The notes under the pieces were generated by a model, which worked only from the letters and a program-made list of their open reading frames with translations, did not search any database and had not been told where the DNA came from. 64,000 nt of DNA from Streptomyces chrestomyceticus JCM 4735. Its GTDB lineage: Bacteria > Actinomycetota > Actinomycetes > Streptomycetales > Streptomycetaceae. Positions within the stretch are counted from its first letter, which is position 1; every line of letters starts with the position of its first letter. Positions 19,185 through 27,672 of the stretch are shown here, piece by piece. The translations under genes and the position numbers were made by a program. Where the stretch lies: positions 5,270,001 to 5,334,000 of the forward strand of contig NZ_BHZC01000001.1 in assembly GCF_003865135.1 (NCBI RefSeq), in the 5' to 3' direction.

Positions 19185-20612
19185 ATGAGGACTGCGTACA
19201 GCGTGGATGTCGTACGGGCGGCCGAGCGGGACCTGATGGCGCGGCTGCCCGAAGGGGCCCTGATGCAGCGGGCCGCCGCCGGTCTCGCGGTGGCGTGCGC
19301 GGAGCTGCTGGGGCGGGTGTACGGATCGCGGGTCGTGCTGCTCGTGGGCAGCGGAGACAACGGCGGCGACGCCCTGTACGCGGGCGCCCGGCTGGCCCGG
19401 CGCGGCGCGGGCGTACGCGCCGTCCTGCTGTCCCCGGACCGGGCCCACGCGGGCGGCCTGGCGGCGCTGCGCGCGGCGGGCGGCCAGGTGTCCGGCGACG
19501 CCCTCGCCGACATCGAGCGGGCCGACCTCGTCGTGGACGGGATCGTCGGCATCGGCGGCAAGGGCGGGCTGCGGCCGGAGGCGGCCCGGCTGGCCGGCGC
19601 GGCGCGGCAGTCCCTGGTCGTCTCCGTCGACCTGCCGAGCGGTGTGGACGCGGACACCGGGGAGGTGGCGGGCGAGGCCGTACGGGCCGACGCGACGGTG
19701 ACGTTCGGCGCGTACAAGCCGGGGCTGCTCATCGACCCGGCGCGCGAGTACGCGGGCGCGCTGCGGCTGGTGGACATCGGCCTGGAGCTGCCCGGGGAGG
19801 CGACGGCCGAGGCGCTCCAGTACGCGGACGTGGCGGAGCTGCTGCCGCGCCCTTCGGCGGAGAGCGACAAGTACCGGCGCGGCGTGGTCGGCGTCGTCGC
19901 GGGCTCGGCGCGCTATCCGGGCGCCGCCGTCCTGGCCGTCTCCGGGGCGCTGCGGGGCGGCGCCGGAGCCGTACGGTACGTGGGCCCGGCGGCCGACGCC
20001 GTCCTCGCGCAGTTCCCGGAGACCCTGGTGCACGCGGGGCCGCCCTCGAAGGCGGGCCGTGTGCAGTCCTGGGTCATCGGCCCCGGCATCGGCGACGAGG
20101 GCGACGCCATGGCGGACGTCCTCGACTCGGACGTCCCCGTCCTGGTGGACGCCGACGGGCTGCGCTTCCTGGATCCCGCGCGGGTACGGGGCCGCGACGC
20201 GCCGACCCTGCTCACCCCGCACGCCGGGGAGGCCGCGGCCCTGCTCGGCACCGACCGGGCGGACGTGGAGGCGTCCCGCCTGCGCTCCGTACGGGACCTG
20301 GCCGAGCGGTACGGCGCCACGGCCCTCCTGAAGGGCTCCACGACCCTCGTCGCCGACCCGGCGGGCGGCCCGGTGCGCGCCAACCCCACCGGCACGGGCT
20401 GGCTCGCCACCGCGGGCAGCGGCGACGTGCTGTCCGGACTGACCGGCTCCCTGCTGGCCACCGGCCTGCCCGCGCGTGAGGCGGCCGCCGTCGGCGCGTA
20501 CCTGCACGGTCTGGCCGCCCGGCTGGCGGCCACCCCGGACGGCGCGCCGATCCAGGCGACGGACGTGGCCGGGGCGCTGGGGGCGGCGTGGCGGGACGTC
20601 AGCCGCCACTGA
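19185..20612 (+). CDS. nnrDE: Bifunctional NAD(P)H-hydrate epimerase / ADP-dependent NAD(P)H-hydrate dehydratase
   Basis: This enzyme repairs hydrated NADH and NADPH. The product is 475 aa. The N-terminal epimerase domain (about 1-215) has VLLVGSGDNGGDALYAGARLARRG and SVDLPSGVDADTG. The C-terminal ribokinase-like dehydratase (about 225-470) has GVVGVVAGSARYPGAAVLAVSGALRGGAG, LTPHAGEAAALLG and TGTGWLATAGSGDVLSGLTGSLLA, including the catalytic Asp in GSGDVLSG. The ATG at 19185 is where homology starts (MRTAYSVDVVRAAERDLMAR). An upstream in-frame ATG at 19059 would add a repeat-encoded PY-rich extension. alr follows after 97 bp. Confidence 0.93.
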   Translation: MRTAYSVDVVRAAERDLMARLPEGALMQRAAAGLAVACAELLGRVYGSRVVLLVGSGDNGGDALYAGARLARRGAGVRAVLLSPDRAHAGGLAALRAAGGQVSGDALADIERADLVVDGIVGIGGKGGLRPEAARLAGAARQSLVVSVDLPSGVDADTGEVAGEAVRADATVTFGAYKPGLLIDPAREYAGALRLVDIGLELPGEATAEALQYADVAELLPRPSAESDKYRRGVVGVVAGSARYPGAAVLAVSGALRGGAGAVRYVGPAADAVLAQFPETLVHAGPPSKAGRVQSWVIGPGIGDEGDAMADVLDSDVPVLVDADGLRFLDPARVRGRDAPTLLTPHAGEAAALLGTDRADVEASRLRSVRDLAERYGATALLKGSTTLVADPAGGPVRANPTGTGWLATAGSGDVLSGLTGSLLATGLPAREAAAVGAYLHGLAARLAATPDGAPIQATDVAGALGAAWRDVSRH

Positions 20613-20709
20613 GGACACCGGGGCGCGGACCCGTACCGCGAGCGACCGCGCGCACCCCCGCGCACCCGCCTCTCCCGGCCCCAACACCCCGTTCTGCGAC
20701 ACTGGGTGG

Positions 20710-21870
20710 ATGAACCATGCAGCCATGCGGGCCCGTGCGGCCGTGGACCTCGACGCGGTGCGCTCCAACGTGCGGGCGCTGCGGGCCCGCGCGCCCCGGG
20801 CCGAGCTGATGGCCGTGGTGAAGTCCGACGGGTACGGCCACGGCGCCGTTCCGTGCGCCCGTGCGGCCCGGGAGGCCGGGGCGGCGTGGCTGGGCACCGC
20901 GCTCCCCGAGGAGGCGTTCGTGCTGCGCGCCGCGGGGGACACCGGGCGGCTGATGTGCTGGCTGTGGACGCCCGGCGGGCCCTGGCGGCAGGCCGTCGAG
21001 CAGGACATCGACGTGTCGGTCAGCGGGATGTGGGCGCTGCACGAGGTGACCGCGGCGGCGCGGGCGTGCGGCCGTACCGCCCGCGTCCAGTTGAAGATCG
21101 ACACGGGACTGGGGCGCAGCGGCTGCCAGCCCGCCGACTGGCCCGAACTGGTCGCCGCCGCCCGCGCCGCCGAGGCCGAGGGCGCGATACGGGTCACCGG
21201 CGTCTGGTCGCACTTCGCCTGCGCCGACGAGCCCGGACACCCCTCCATCGACGCCCAGCTCGCGGTCTTCGCCGACGCCGACGCGGTGGTCCGCCGGGCG
21301 GGCCTGGACCCGGAGGTGCGTCACCACGCCAACACCCCGGCGCTGCTCAGCCTCCCGCACGCGCACTTCGACCTGGTACGTGCCGGTATCGGCATCTACG
21401 GTGTCTCGCCCAGCCCCGAGATGGGCGTGCCGGAGGACTTCGGGCTGCGGCCCGCGATGACGCTGGAGGCGTCCCTGGCGTCGGTGAAGCACGTGCCCGG
21501 CGGCCACGGTGTCTCGTACGGGCACCGCTACACCACGTCCGGCGAGACCACCCTCGCCCTGGTCCCGCTCGGCTACGCCGACGGCATCCCCCGCCATGCG
21601 TCGAACTGCGGACCGGTGCTGGTCGCGGGCAAATGGCGGACGGCCGCCGGCACCGTCGCGATGGACCAGTTCGTGGTCGATCTCGGCGGGGACCCGGCCC
21701 AGGTGGGGGACGTGGCCGTACTGTTCGGACCGGGGGACCGGGGCGAGCCGACCGTCGAGGACTGGGCGCGTGCGACGGGCACGATCGGGTACGAGATCGT
21801 CACGCGGATCGGTACCCGGGTGCCCCGCGTCTATGTCGGCGAGCGCGCGGACACGGGGAGCGGGACATGA
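20710..21870 (+). CDS. alr: Alanine racemase
   Basis: Alr is a PLP enzyme that makes D-alanine for peptidoglycan. The product is 386 aa. The PLP lysine is K38 in VVKSDGYGHG. The second catalytic base is the Tyr in GHGVSYGHRY near residue 270. WSHFACADE and LVPLGYADGIPR are also visible. The ATG at 20710 lacks a clear ribosome-binding site. The stop overlaps the downstream hydrolase by four bases (ATGA). It fits with glmM, glmS and the tsa genes in a conserved actinobacterial neighbourhood. Confidence 0.96.
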   Translation: MNHAAMRARAAVDLDAVRSNVRALRARAPRAELMAVVKSDGYGHGAVPCARAAREAGAAWLGTALPEEAFVLRAAGDTGRLMCWLWTPGGPWRQAVEQDIDVSVSGMWALHEVTAAARACGRTARVQLKIDTGLGRSGCQPADWPELVAAARAAEAEGAIRVTGVWSHFACADEPGHPSIDAQLAVFADADAVVRRAGLDPEVRHHANTPALLSLPHAHFDLVRAGIGIYGVSPSPEMGVPEDFGLRPAMTLEASLASVKHVPGGHGVSYGHRYTTSGETTLALVPLGYADGIPRHASNCGPVLVAGKWRTAAGTVAMDQFVVDLGGDPAQVGDVAVLFGPGDRGEPTVEDWARATGTIGYEIVTRIGTRVPRVYVGERADTGSGT

Positions 21871-23108
21871 GCGACAGGACGGGGGCGGCCGCCGACGCCG
21901 CGATCGACGCGGCGGCCGAAGCGGTCACGACGGCCGGAAACTGGAGCCGGGCGGGACGCCACGCGGGCCTCGCGGGCGCCGCGCTCGGCGTGGTCGCCGC
22001 GGGCGCCGCGGCGGGCGTGGCCATCGAGCGGCTGACGGTCGGCCGGGGCGTACGGCGCAAGGCACGGCTCGCGCTGGACGCGGCGGGCCCGTACGGCACG
22101 CTGCGCGGCACACCGGGCACGGCGGTGGCCGAGGACGGCACGGAGCTGCACTACGAGACCGACGAGCCGGGCGACGGCAAGGGCGCCAAGGGCGGCGCGC
22201 GCCGCAAGCGGCTGCTGGGGCTGCTGGGACGCCGCTCCGAAGCCCCCACGGTCGTCTTCAGCCACGGCTACTGCCTGAACCAGGACTCCTGGCACTTCCA
22301 GCGCGCGGCCCTGCGCGGCGCGGTGCGCAGCGTCCACTGGGACCAGCGCAGCCACGGCCGCTCGGAGCGCGGCCGGGCCCAGCGCGACGGCACCGAGCCG
22401 GTCACCATCGACCTGCTGGGCCGGGACCTGAAGGCGGTGCTGGACGCCGCCGTGCCCGAGGGGCCGATCGTGCTGGTCGGGCACTCCATGGGCGGCATGA
22501 CGGTGATGGCGCTGGCCGACCAGTACCCGGAGTACGTCGCGGAGCGGGTGGTCGGGGTGGCCCTGATCGGCACCTCGGCGGGCCGGCTCAGCGAGGTCGC
22601 CTTCGGGCTGCCGTCGCTGGGCGTCAAGGCGTTCCACCGCTTCGCGCCGGGCGTGCTCAAGGCGCTCGGCGCGCAGAGCGAGCTGGTCGAGAAGGGCCGC
22701 CGGGCGACCGCCGACCTCTTCGCCGGGCTGGTCAAGCGGTACTCCTTCGGTACGCCGAAGGAGGTGGACCCGGGGGTGGCGCGGTTCGCCGAGCGGATGA
22801 TCGAGGCGACCCCGATCGACGTCGTCGCCGAGTTCTTCCCGGCCTTCGCCGTGCACGACAAGACCGAGGCGCTGGCCGCGTTCGACCCCGTACCGGCGCT
22901 GGTGCTGGCCGGTGACCGGGACCTGATCACCCCGTCCGACCACAGCGAGGCCATCGCCGGGCTGCTGCCGGGCGCGGAGTCGGTGTGCGAGCCGGGGGCG
23001 GGCCACCTGGTGATGCTGGAGCGGCCCGAGGCGGTCACCGGTCATCTGGAGACCCTGATCGAGCGGGCGGCGGCGACGGCGGCGGGCGCCCGGTCGGCGC
23101 GGGCGTAG
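21867..23108 (+). CDS. Alpha/beta hydrolase with N-terminal membrane anchor
   Basis: The product is 413 aa. A possible membrane helix lies at about residues 31-50 (GLAGAALGVVAAGAAAGVAIE). The alpha/beta-hydrolase fold begins near residue 120. The nucleophile elbow is GHSMGG (Ser near 208), the acid is probably the Asp in LVLAGDRDLITP, and the His is in GAGHLVMLE. The oxyanion region is FSHGYCLNQDSWHFQ. The substrate is unknown. Location immediately after alr, with ATGA overlap, is common in Streptomyces. An insert rich in Gly/Lys/Arg (about 96-115) precedes the catalytic domain. Confidence 0.88.
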   Translation: MSDRTGAAADAAIDAAAEAVTTAGNWSRAGRHAGLAGAALGVVAAGAAAGVAIERLTVGRGVRRKARLALDAAGPYGTLRGTPGTAVAEDGTELHYETDEPGDGKGAKGGARRKRLLGLLGRRSEAPTVVFSHGYCLNQDSWHFQRAALRGAVRSVHWDQRSHGRSERGRAQRDGTEPVTIDLLGRDLKAVLDAAVPEGPIVLVGHSMGGMTVMALADQYPEYVAERVVGVALIGTSAGRLSEVAFGLPSLGVKAFHRFAPGVLKALGAQSELVEKGRRATADLFAGLVKRYSFGTPKEVDPGVARFAERMIEATPIDVVAEFFPAFAVHDKTEALAAFDPVPALVLAGDRDLITPSDHSEAIAGLLPGAESVCEPGAGHLVMLERPEAVTGHLETLIERAAATAAGARSARA

Positions 23109-23199
23109 CCGCGCGGCCTGCGGGCCCGGTGGGTCCGGCGGCGCCCGTCCGCCGCGGACGGGTTCGAAATGCCGGTTGTGCGCGCCGTACCATCGGCGC

Positions 23200-23736
23200 A
23201 TGAGCGCCACCGAGACGATCGAGCACGTAACCGTCAAGTCACCCCGGCGGATGCAGGAGTTGGGCCGCGCACTGGCCGGGCTGCTGCGCCCCGGGGACCT
23301 GGTGCTGCTGACCGGGGAGCTGGGAGCGGGCAAGACGACGCTGACCCGCGGGCTGGGCGAGGGCCTGGGCGTGCGCGGCGCGGTCACCTCGCCGACCTTC
23401 GTGATCGCCCGGGTGCACCCGCCGCTGGCCGGCGGGCCGGCCCTGGTGCACGTGGACGCGTACCGGCTCGGCGGCGGCCTGGACGAGATGGAGGACCTGG
23501 ACCTCGACGTGTCGCTGCCCGAGTCGGTGGTGGTCGTGGAGTGGGGCGACGGCAAGGTCGAGGAGCTGTCCGAGGACCGGCTGCACGTGGTCATCGAGCG
23601 CGCCGTCGGCGCGGACGCGCCCGCCGCCCCCGCCGAGGGTGAGGCGCCGGACGAGGACGACGTGCGCGAGGTCACGGTGCGCGGCGTCGGAGCGCGCTGG
23701 GCGGACGTGGATCTGACGGTGCTGGCCGGGTCGTAG
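23200..23736 (+). CDS. tsaE: tRNA threonylcarbamoyladenosine biosynthesis ATPase TsaE
   Basis: TsaE is the ATPase that turns over the TsaB-TsaD complex in t6A37 synthesis on ANN-decoding tRNAs. The product is 178 aa with Walker A GELGAGKTTLTRGL near residue 45, SPTFVIARVH, HVDAYRL and VVVEWGDG. A short Ala/Glu/Asp-rich insert (about 142-160) precedes the last strand. The ATG at 23200 was preferred to a TTG at 23176. tsaB, rimI and tsaD follow 1.1 kb downstream. Confidence 0.95.
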   Translation: MSATETIEHVTVKSPRRMQELGRALAGLLRPGDLVLLTGELGAGKTTLTRGLGEGLGVRGAVTSPTFVIARVHPPLAGGPALVHVDAYRLGGGLDEMEDLDLDVSLPESVVVVEWGDGKVEELSEDRLHVVIERAVGADAPAAPAEGEAPDEDDVREVTVRGVGARWADVDLTVLAGS

Positions 23737-23826
23737 GGGGTACCCGTACGGTAGTTTCCGACAAGCCGTCGGGAAGATGTTGCGCGCGCGGCGCCGGACG
23801 TGGTCACATGGGTGCAGAGAGAGCCG

Positions 23827-23842
23827 GTTAGGTCTGCCTAAC
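23827..23842. promoter_or_regulatory. Perfect 6-bp inverted repeat upstream of 83-aa gene
   Basis: GTTAGG (23827-23832) and CCTAAC (23837-23842) are separated by 4 bp and lie 35 bp before the ATG at 23878. The arms resemble DtxR/DmdR iron-box half-sites, but the spacing does not fit the 19-bp iron box. It may be an operator or part of the promoter. Confidence 0.35.
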
Positions 23843-23877
23843 TACGCCCGCTTGCCCAGGAGCCACGGGAGGCATCC

Positions 23878-24129
23878 ATGTCGGCCCACCAGCCCGTCAC
23901 CGCAGCGGTCCGCAACGGCGCGGCCGAACCGACGCCGACCATGAACGAGCTGCTGGCCGCGTGCGCCGCGGCGAGCGCGGTGTCCACGCCCCCGCAGCCG
24001 CCGTCCCGGGGCGAGGCCGCGGAAGACACCGAGAACGCCGGGAACACCGAGGACAACGCGTGTGAGGACACCGGTACGGGTCCGCGCGGCACCGGGACGC
24101 ACGGGGCGGCAGCCCGCGACGCCGCATAG
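23878..24129 (+). CDS. Small acidic hypothetical protein
   Basis: The product is 83 aa with no recognised domain. The first half (MSAHQPVTAAVRNGAAEPTPTMNELLAACAAASAVSTPP) looks ordered and includes a short helix. The second half is a low-complexity Glu/Asp/Asn/Thr/Gly tail that is probably disordered. A strong GGGAGG ribosome-binding site with 5-nt spacing and an upstream inverted repeat support it as a real gene. It sits between tsaE and the YkuD-like gene on the opposite strand. No function is inferred. Confidence 0.65.
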   Translation: MSAHQPVTAAVRNGAAEPTPTMNELLAACAAASAVSTPPQPPSRGEAAEDTENAGNTEDNACEDTGTGPRGTGTHGAAARDAA

Positions 24130-24198
24130 GGAGGCTCAAGCCCCGCGTCGGCTCACGCCCGGGCCCGGCTCACCCCCCGCCCCGGCGTACGCCGGCGC

Positions 24199-24765
24199 TC
24201 ACTTCACCACGACGACCTTCGTCTTGTGCAGCGCGAAGTCCCACATCGCCGTGCCGTCCGCACGCGACTCCCGGATACCGCCGGTCTTCTTCGTCGCCCC
24301 CGGATCCGGCATCGAGCCGTCGACCGCCGCGCTGAACCCGACCACCACACCGTCGGCCATGGCGAAACGCACCACGTGCTCGACCGGCACCCCGTCGGAG
24401 CCGGTGAGCTTCAGCGTCCGGCCGCTGACCTTGTACGTGCCCGGGGCCGGGCTGACGGTGCTCGGCGTGACCTCGTACGTCCGCTTCACCTTGCCGTCCG
24501 CCGTGACCAGCCACACCCGCCGCGCGCCCAGCGCGTAGACGACCCGCTCGCCCTCGCCCGAGTCGGCCGGCACCGGCACCTCGGCCTTCTGCCGGTCCGC
24601 GCCGTCCTTGCCCTTGCCCGGGGCCGGGCTCGCGGTCGACGACGGCTTCTTGTCCGGGGTGGTGTGGTCGGGGGCCGAGGCGGACGCCTGATAGGCCAGG
24701 AAACCGACGGCGGCGAGCGCAACCGTGGTCAGAGCGGTGACGATCGAGCTGCTCTTTGCGGACAC
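24199..24765 (-). CDS. Secreted YkuD-like (L,D-transpeptidase-like) protein lacking catalytic Cys
   Basis: The product is 188 aa. An uncleaved anchor or signal helix lies at residues 6-26, then a Pro/Lys/Asp linker to about 70. The C-terminal 115 residues read like a YkuD domain: VYALGARRVWLVTADGKVKRTYEV, then PGTYKV, and the end TGGIRESRADGTAMWDFALHKTKVVVVK. That end parallels the HGCIR...D...W...GT.VVV block of L,D-transpeptidases, but the nucleophilic Cys is Gly and the upstream His is not evident. Enzymatic transpeptidation is therefore unlikely; a wall-associated structural or binding role is possible. The GTG at 24765 has AGGTGG upstream. Confidence 0.75.
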   Translation of the reverse strand: MSAKSSSIVTALTTVALAAVGFLAYQASASAPDHTTPDKKPSSTASPAPGKGKDGADRQKAEVPVPADSGEGERVVYALGARRVWLVTADGKVKRTYEVTPSTVSPAPGTYKVSGRTLKLTGSDGVPVEHVVRFAMADGVVVGFSAAVDGSMPDPGATKKTGGIRESRADGTAMWDFALHKTKVVVVK

Positions 24766-24851
24766 CGCCGTGCCACCTTTCGTACGCGCGTGACTACGGG
24801 TGACGGTAGCACCCGGCGAGGCACCCGCGACCGCGCCGTAGTCTTGGAGGC

Positions 24852-25511
24852 GTGCTGCTGCTTGCTCTGGACACCGCAACCCCCGCCGTCACCGTCGCCG
24901 TCCACGACGGCTCCCGCGTCCTCGCCGAGGAACGCCAGGTCGACGCCCGCCGGCACGGCGAACTGCTGCTGCCCGCCGTCGACCGGGTGCTCGCCGAGGC
25001 CGGCGTGAAACTCGGCGCGGTCAGCGACATCGTCGTCGGCGTCGGCCCCGGCCCGTACACCGGACTGCGGGTCGGGCTCGTCACCGCGGCGACCTTCGCG
25101 GCCGCCCTCGACGTGCCGGTCCACGGCCTGTGCACCCTGGACGGCATCGCGTACGCCGCCGGGCTCGACGAGCCGTTCCTGGTGGCGACCGACGCCCGCC
25201 GCAAGGAGGTCTACTGGGCGCGCTACGCCGACGCCCGCACGCGGCTCACCGAGCCCGCCGTGGACCGCCCCGCGGACATCGCCGACGAGGCCGGCGCGCT
25301 GCCGTCGGTGGGCGCGGGCGCGCTGCTGTACGCGGACACCTTCACCGGCGTACGGGACGGCGGCCCGGAGCACCAGTCCGCGGGCGCGCTCGCGGCGCTG
25401 GCCGCCGAGAAGCTCGCGCGCGGCGAGGAACTGCTGCCCCCGCAGCCGCTGTACCTGCGCCGCCCCGACGCGCAGGTGCCCGCCAACTACAAGGTGGTCA
25501 CCCCGAAGTGA
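24852..25511 (+). CDS. tsaB: tRNA threonylcarbamoyladenosine biosynthesis protein TsaB
   Basis: TsaB is the non-catalytic ASKHA-fold partner of TsaD in the t6A complex. The product is 219 aa. LLALDTATPAVTVAVHDG, VVGVGPGPYTGLRVGLVTA and DARRKEVYWARY are the expected family blocks. The GTG start is at 24852. The stop overlaps the rimI GTG (GTGA), showing an operon tsaB-rimI-tsaD. It is divergent from the YkuD-like gene over an 86-bp gap. Confidence 0.95.
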   Translation: MLLLALDTATPAVTVAVHDGSRVLAEERQVDARRHGELLLPAVDRVLAEAGVKLGAVSDIVVGVGPGPYTGLRVGLVTAATFAAALDVPVHGLCTLDGIAYAAGLDEPFLVATDARRKEVYWARYADARTRLTEPAVDRPADIADEAGALPSVGAGALLYADTFTGVRDGGPEHQSAGALAALAAEKLARGEELLPPQPLYLRRPDAQVPANYKVVTPK

Positions 25512-26098
25512 CCGCGCGGACCGCCTCCGGGGACGGCGCGCGCGACGGCGCCGTACTCCGCGAGATGCGCTGGTGGGACATCGCGCCGGCCCTGGACCTG
25601 GAGCGCGAGCTGTTCCCCGAGGACGCCTGGTCGGCGGGCATGTTCTGGTCGGAGCTGGCGCACGCGCGCGGCCCGGCCGCCAACCGCCGCTACCTCGTCG
25701 CCGAACAGGACGGCCGCCTGGTCGGCTACGGCGGCCTGGCCGCCGTCGACGGCACCGGCGACATCCAGACCATCGCCACCGCCCGCGACCAGTGGGGCTC
25801 CGGCCTCGGCTCCCGGCTGCTGACCGAGCTGCTGTCCGCCGCCACCGCCTTCGAATGCGCCGAGGTGCTGCTCGAAGTCCGCGTCGACAACACGCGGGCG
25901 CAGCGCCTGTACGAACGGTTCGGCTTCGAGCCGATCGGATTCCGGCGCGGCTACTACCAGCCGGGCAACGTGGACGCCCTCGTCATGCGCCGTACCACCG
26001 AGTCCCCCTCCGAATCCCCGGCCGATTCCGCCCCCGGACCGTCCGGCGAAACCTCCACCCCACCTTCCCCCGCACAAGGAACCCAGGCCCATGGCTGA
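25508..26098 (+). CDS. rimI: Ribosomal protein S18-alanine N-acetyltransferase RimI
   Basis: This is a GNAT-family acetyltransferase of 196 aa. The acetyl-CoA loop is [17 protein letters not shown] near residues 98-114, followed by [30 protein letters not shown]. The last ~35 residues are a Pro/Ser/Glu-rich tail not found in E. coli RimI. The GTG at 25508 overlaps the tsaB stop, and the end overlaps tsaD by 8 bases. The tsaB-rimI-tsaD order supports the assignment over other GNATs. Confidence 0.92.
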   Translation: MTARTASGDGARDGAVLREMRWWDIAPALDLERELFPEDAWSAGMFWSELAHARGPAANRRYLVAEQDGRLVGYGGLAAVDGTGDIQTIATARDQWGSGLGSRLLTELLSAATAFECAEVLLEVRVDNTRAQRLYERFGFEPIGFRRGYYQPGNVDALVMRRTTESPSESPADSAPGPSGETSTPPSPAQGTQAHG

Positions 26099-27227
26099 CG
26101 AACCGCTCGTCCTCGGCATCGAGACCTCCTGCGACGAGACCGGCGTCGGCATCGTGCGCGGCCACACGCTCCTCGCGGACGCCGTCGCCTCCAGCGTCGA
26201 CGAGCACGCCCGCTTCGGCGGCGTCGTCCCGGAGGTGGCCTCGCGCGCGCACCTGGAGGCGATGGTCCCCACCATCCAGCGCGCCCTGAAGGAGGCCGGC
26301 GTCGCCGCGTCCGACCTCGACGGCATCGCGGTCACCGCCGGGCCCGGCCTGGCCGGCGCCCTCCTCGTCGGCGTCTCGGCCGCCAAGGCGTACGCGTACG
26401 CCCTCGGCAAGCCGCTGTACGGCGTCAACCACCTCGCCTCGCACATCTGCGTCGACCAGCTCGAACACGGCGCCCTGCCCGAGCCGACGATGGCCCTGCT
26501 GGTCTCCGGCGGCCACTCCTCGCTCCTGCTGGCCCCCGACATCACCTCCGACGTACGCCCCCTCGGCTCGACCATCGACGACGCGGCGGGCGAGGCGTTC
26601 GACAAGGTCGCCCGCGTACTGAACCTCGGTTTCCCCGGCGGCCCGGTCATCGACCGCTACGCCCGCGAGGGCGACCCGGAGGCGATCCGCTTCCCGCGCG
26701 GCCTGACCGGCTCCCGCGACCCGATCTACGACTTCTCCTTCTCCGGCCTCAAGACGGCCGTCGCCCGCTGGATCGAGGCGAAGCGCGCCGCGGGCGAGGA
26801 GGTCCCGGTCGCGGACGTCGCGGCGTCCTTCCAGGAAGCGGTCGTCGACGTCCTGACCCGCAAGGCGGTCCGCGCCTGCAAGGACAACGGCGTCGACCAC
26901 CTGATGATCGGCGGCGGCGTCGCCGCCAACTCCCGTCTCCGCGCACTGGCCCAGCACCGCTGCGAGAAGGCGGGCATCACCCTGCGCGTCCCCCGCCCCA
27001 AACTCTGCACCGACAACGGCGCCATGGTCGCCGCCCTCGGCGCCGAAATGGTCGCCCGCAACCGCCCCGCCTCCGCCTGGGACCTCCCGGCCGACTCGTC
27101 CCTCCCGGTGACGGAGCCGCATGTACCGGCGCCGGACCATGACCACGAGAGCCACGGCCACCCGCACGGCCATGGTCACGACCACGACCACTTCCATGAG
27201 CTGAGCAAGGACAACCTGTACTCGTAG
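26091..27227 (+). CDS. tsaD: tRNA N6-adenosine threonylcarbamoyltransferase TsaD, His-rich tail
   Basis: TsaD transfers the threonylcarbamoyl group to A37 of tRNA. The product is 378 aa. The metal motif is NHLASHICV (HxxxH), preceded by [15 protein letters not shown] and [24 protein letters not shown], and followed by LVSGGHSSL and [11 protein letters not shown]. The enzyme domain ends near residue 340. The tail (about 345-370) has around a dozen His with Asp, Gly and Glu. Such a tail could bind divalent metal; this is an inference. Confidence 0.95.
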   Translation: MADEPLVLGIETSCDETGVGIVRGHTLLADAVASSVDEHARFGGVVPEVASRAHLEAMVPTIQRALKEAGVAASDLDGIAVTAGPGLAGALLVGVSAAKAYAYALGKPLYGVNHLASHICVDQLEHGALPEPTMALLVSGGHSSLLLAPDITSDVRPLGSTIDDAAGEAFDKVARVLNLGFPGGPVIDRYAREGDPEAIRFPRGLTGSRDPIYDFSFSGLKTAVARWIEAKRAAGEEVPVADVAASFQEAVVDVLTRKAVRACKDNGVDHLMIGGGVAANSRLRALAQHRCEKAGITLRVPRPKLCTDNGAMVAALGAEMVARNRPASAWDLPADSSLPVTEPHVPAPDHDHESHGHPHGHGHDHDHFHELSKDNLYS

Positions 27228-27239
27228 GGGAGAGGGCGG

Positions 27240-27557
27240 ATGGCCTCGATCACGCTGTCGCACGACGCCGTGGCGGAGGTCACGCCCGCCGCTCTGCCCG
27301 CCTTCACCCGTGAGCTGTCCTGGGCCGCCGACAGCGCTCTTCAGGGAGGGGACTTCCTCTCGTTGCGGTGCTTCGCGGTGCAGTGGACCGTCCACGTACA
27401 CATCCAGCGTGATCGCGAGACGGCCGCCCGGTACCGGGAACTGGAGGACCGGGCGGTGGCCTCCGGCGACCCCGACGAGGCCCGCGGCGCGGTGGCCGAA
27501 CTCGGCCGCATCCTGGACGCCGCGCATGCTGCCGTGGCGCACGGCGAAGTGCCCTGA
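27240..27557 (+). CDS. Small hypothetical protein, DUF6247-like
   Basis: The product is 105 aa, all-helical in appearance. The stretch LPAFTRELSWAADSAL, then FLSLRCFAVQWTVHVHIQRDRETAARYRELEDRA and ARGAVAELGRILDAA resembles a small Streptomyces family I know as DUF6247, of unknown function. The ATG at 27240 has GGGGAGAGGG upstream and is 12 bp after tsaD, so it may be co-transcribed. Confidence 0.65.
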   Translation: MASITLSHDAVAEVTPAALPAFTRELSWAADSALQGGDFLSLRCFAVQWTVHVHIQRDRETAARYRELEDRAVASGDPDEARGAVAELGRILDAAHAAVAHGEVP

Positions 27558-27672
27558 TCCCGGCGCCCAAGACCCCGAAAGGCGCCGCCGCGCAATCCTG
27601 CCCTGCCCACGCGTGACACCACGTCATACCCTGGACTGGAAAAAGTGCAGGTATACAGGGGGGCGGCAGGCC

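Noticed and set aside
18266..19870. Long minus-strand frame opposite acpS and nnrDE
   Set aside because: It is an antisense shadow of well-supported genes and encodes low-complexity Arg/Ser/Ala sequence without a family.
23820..23846. DtxR/DmdR iron box
   Set aside because: The TTAGG and CCTAA half-sites are separated by only 4 bp rather than the 9 bp of the 19-bp box.
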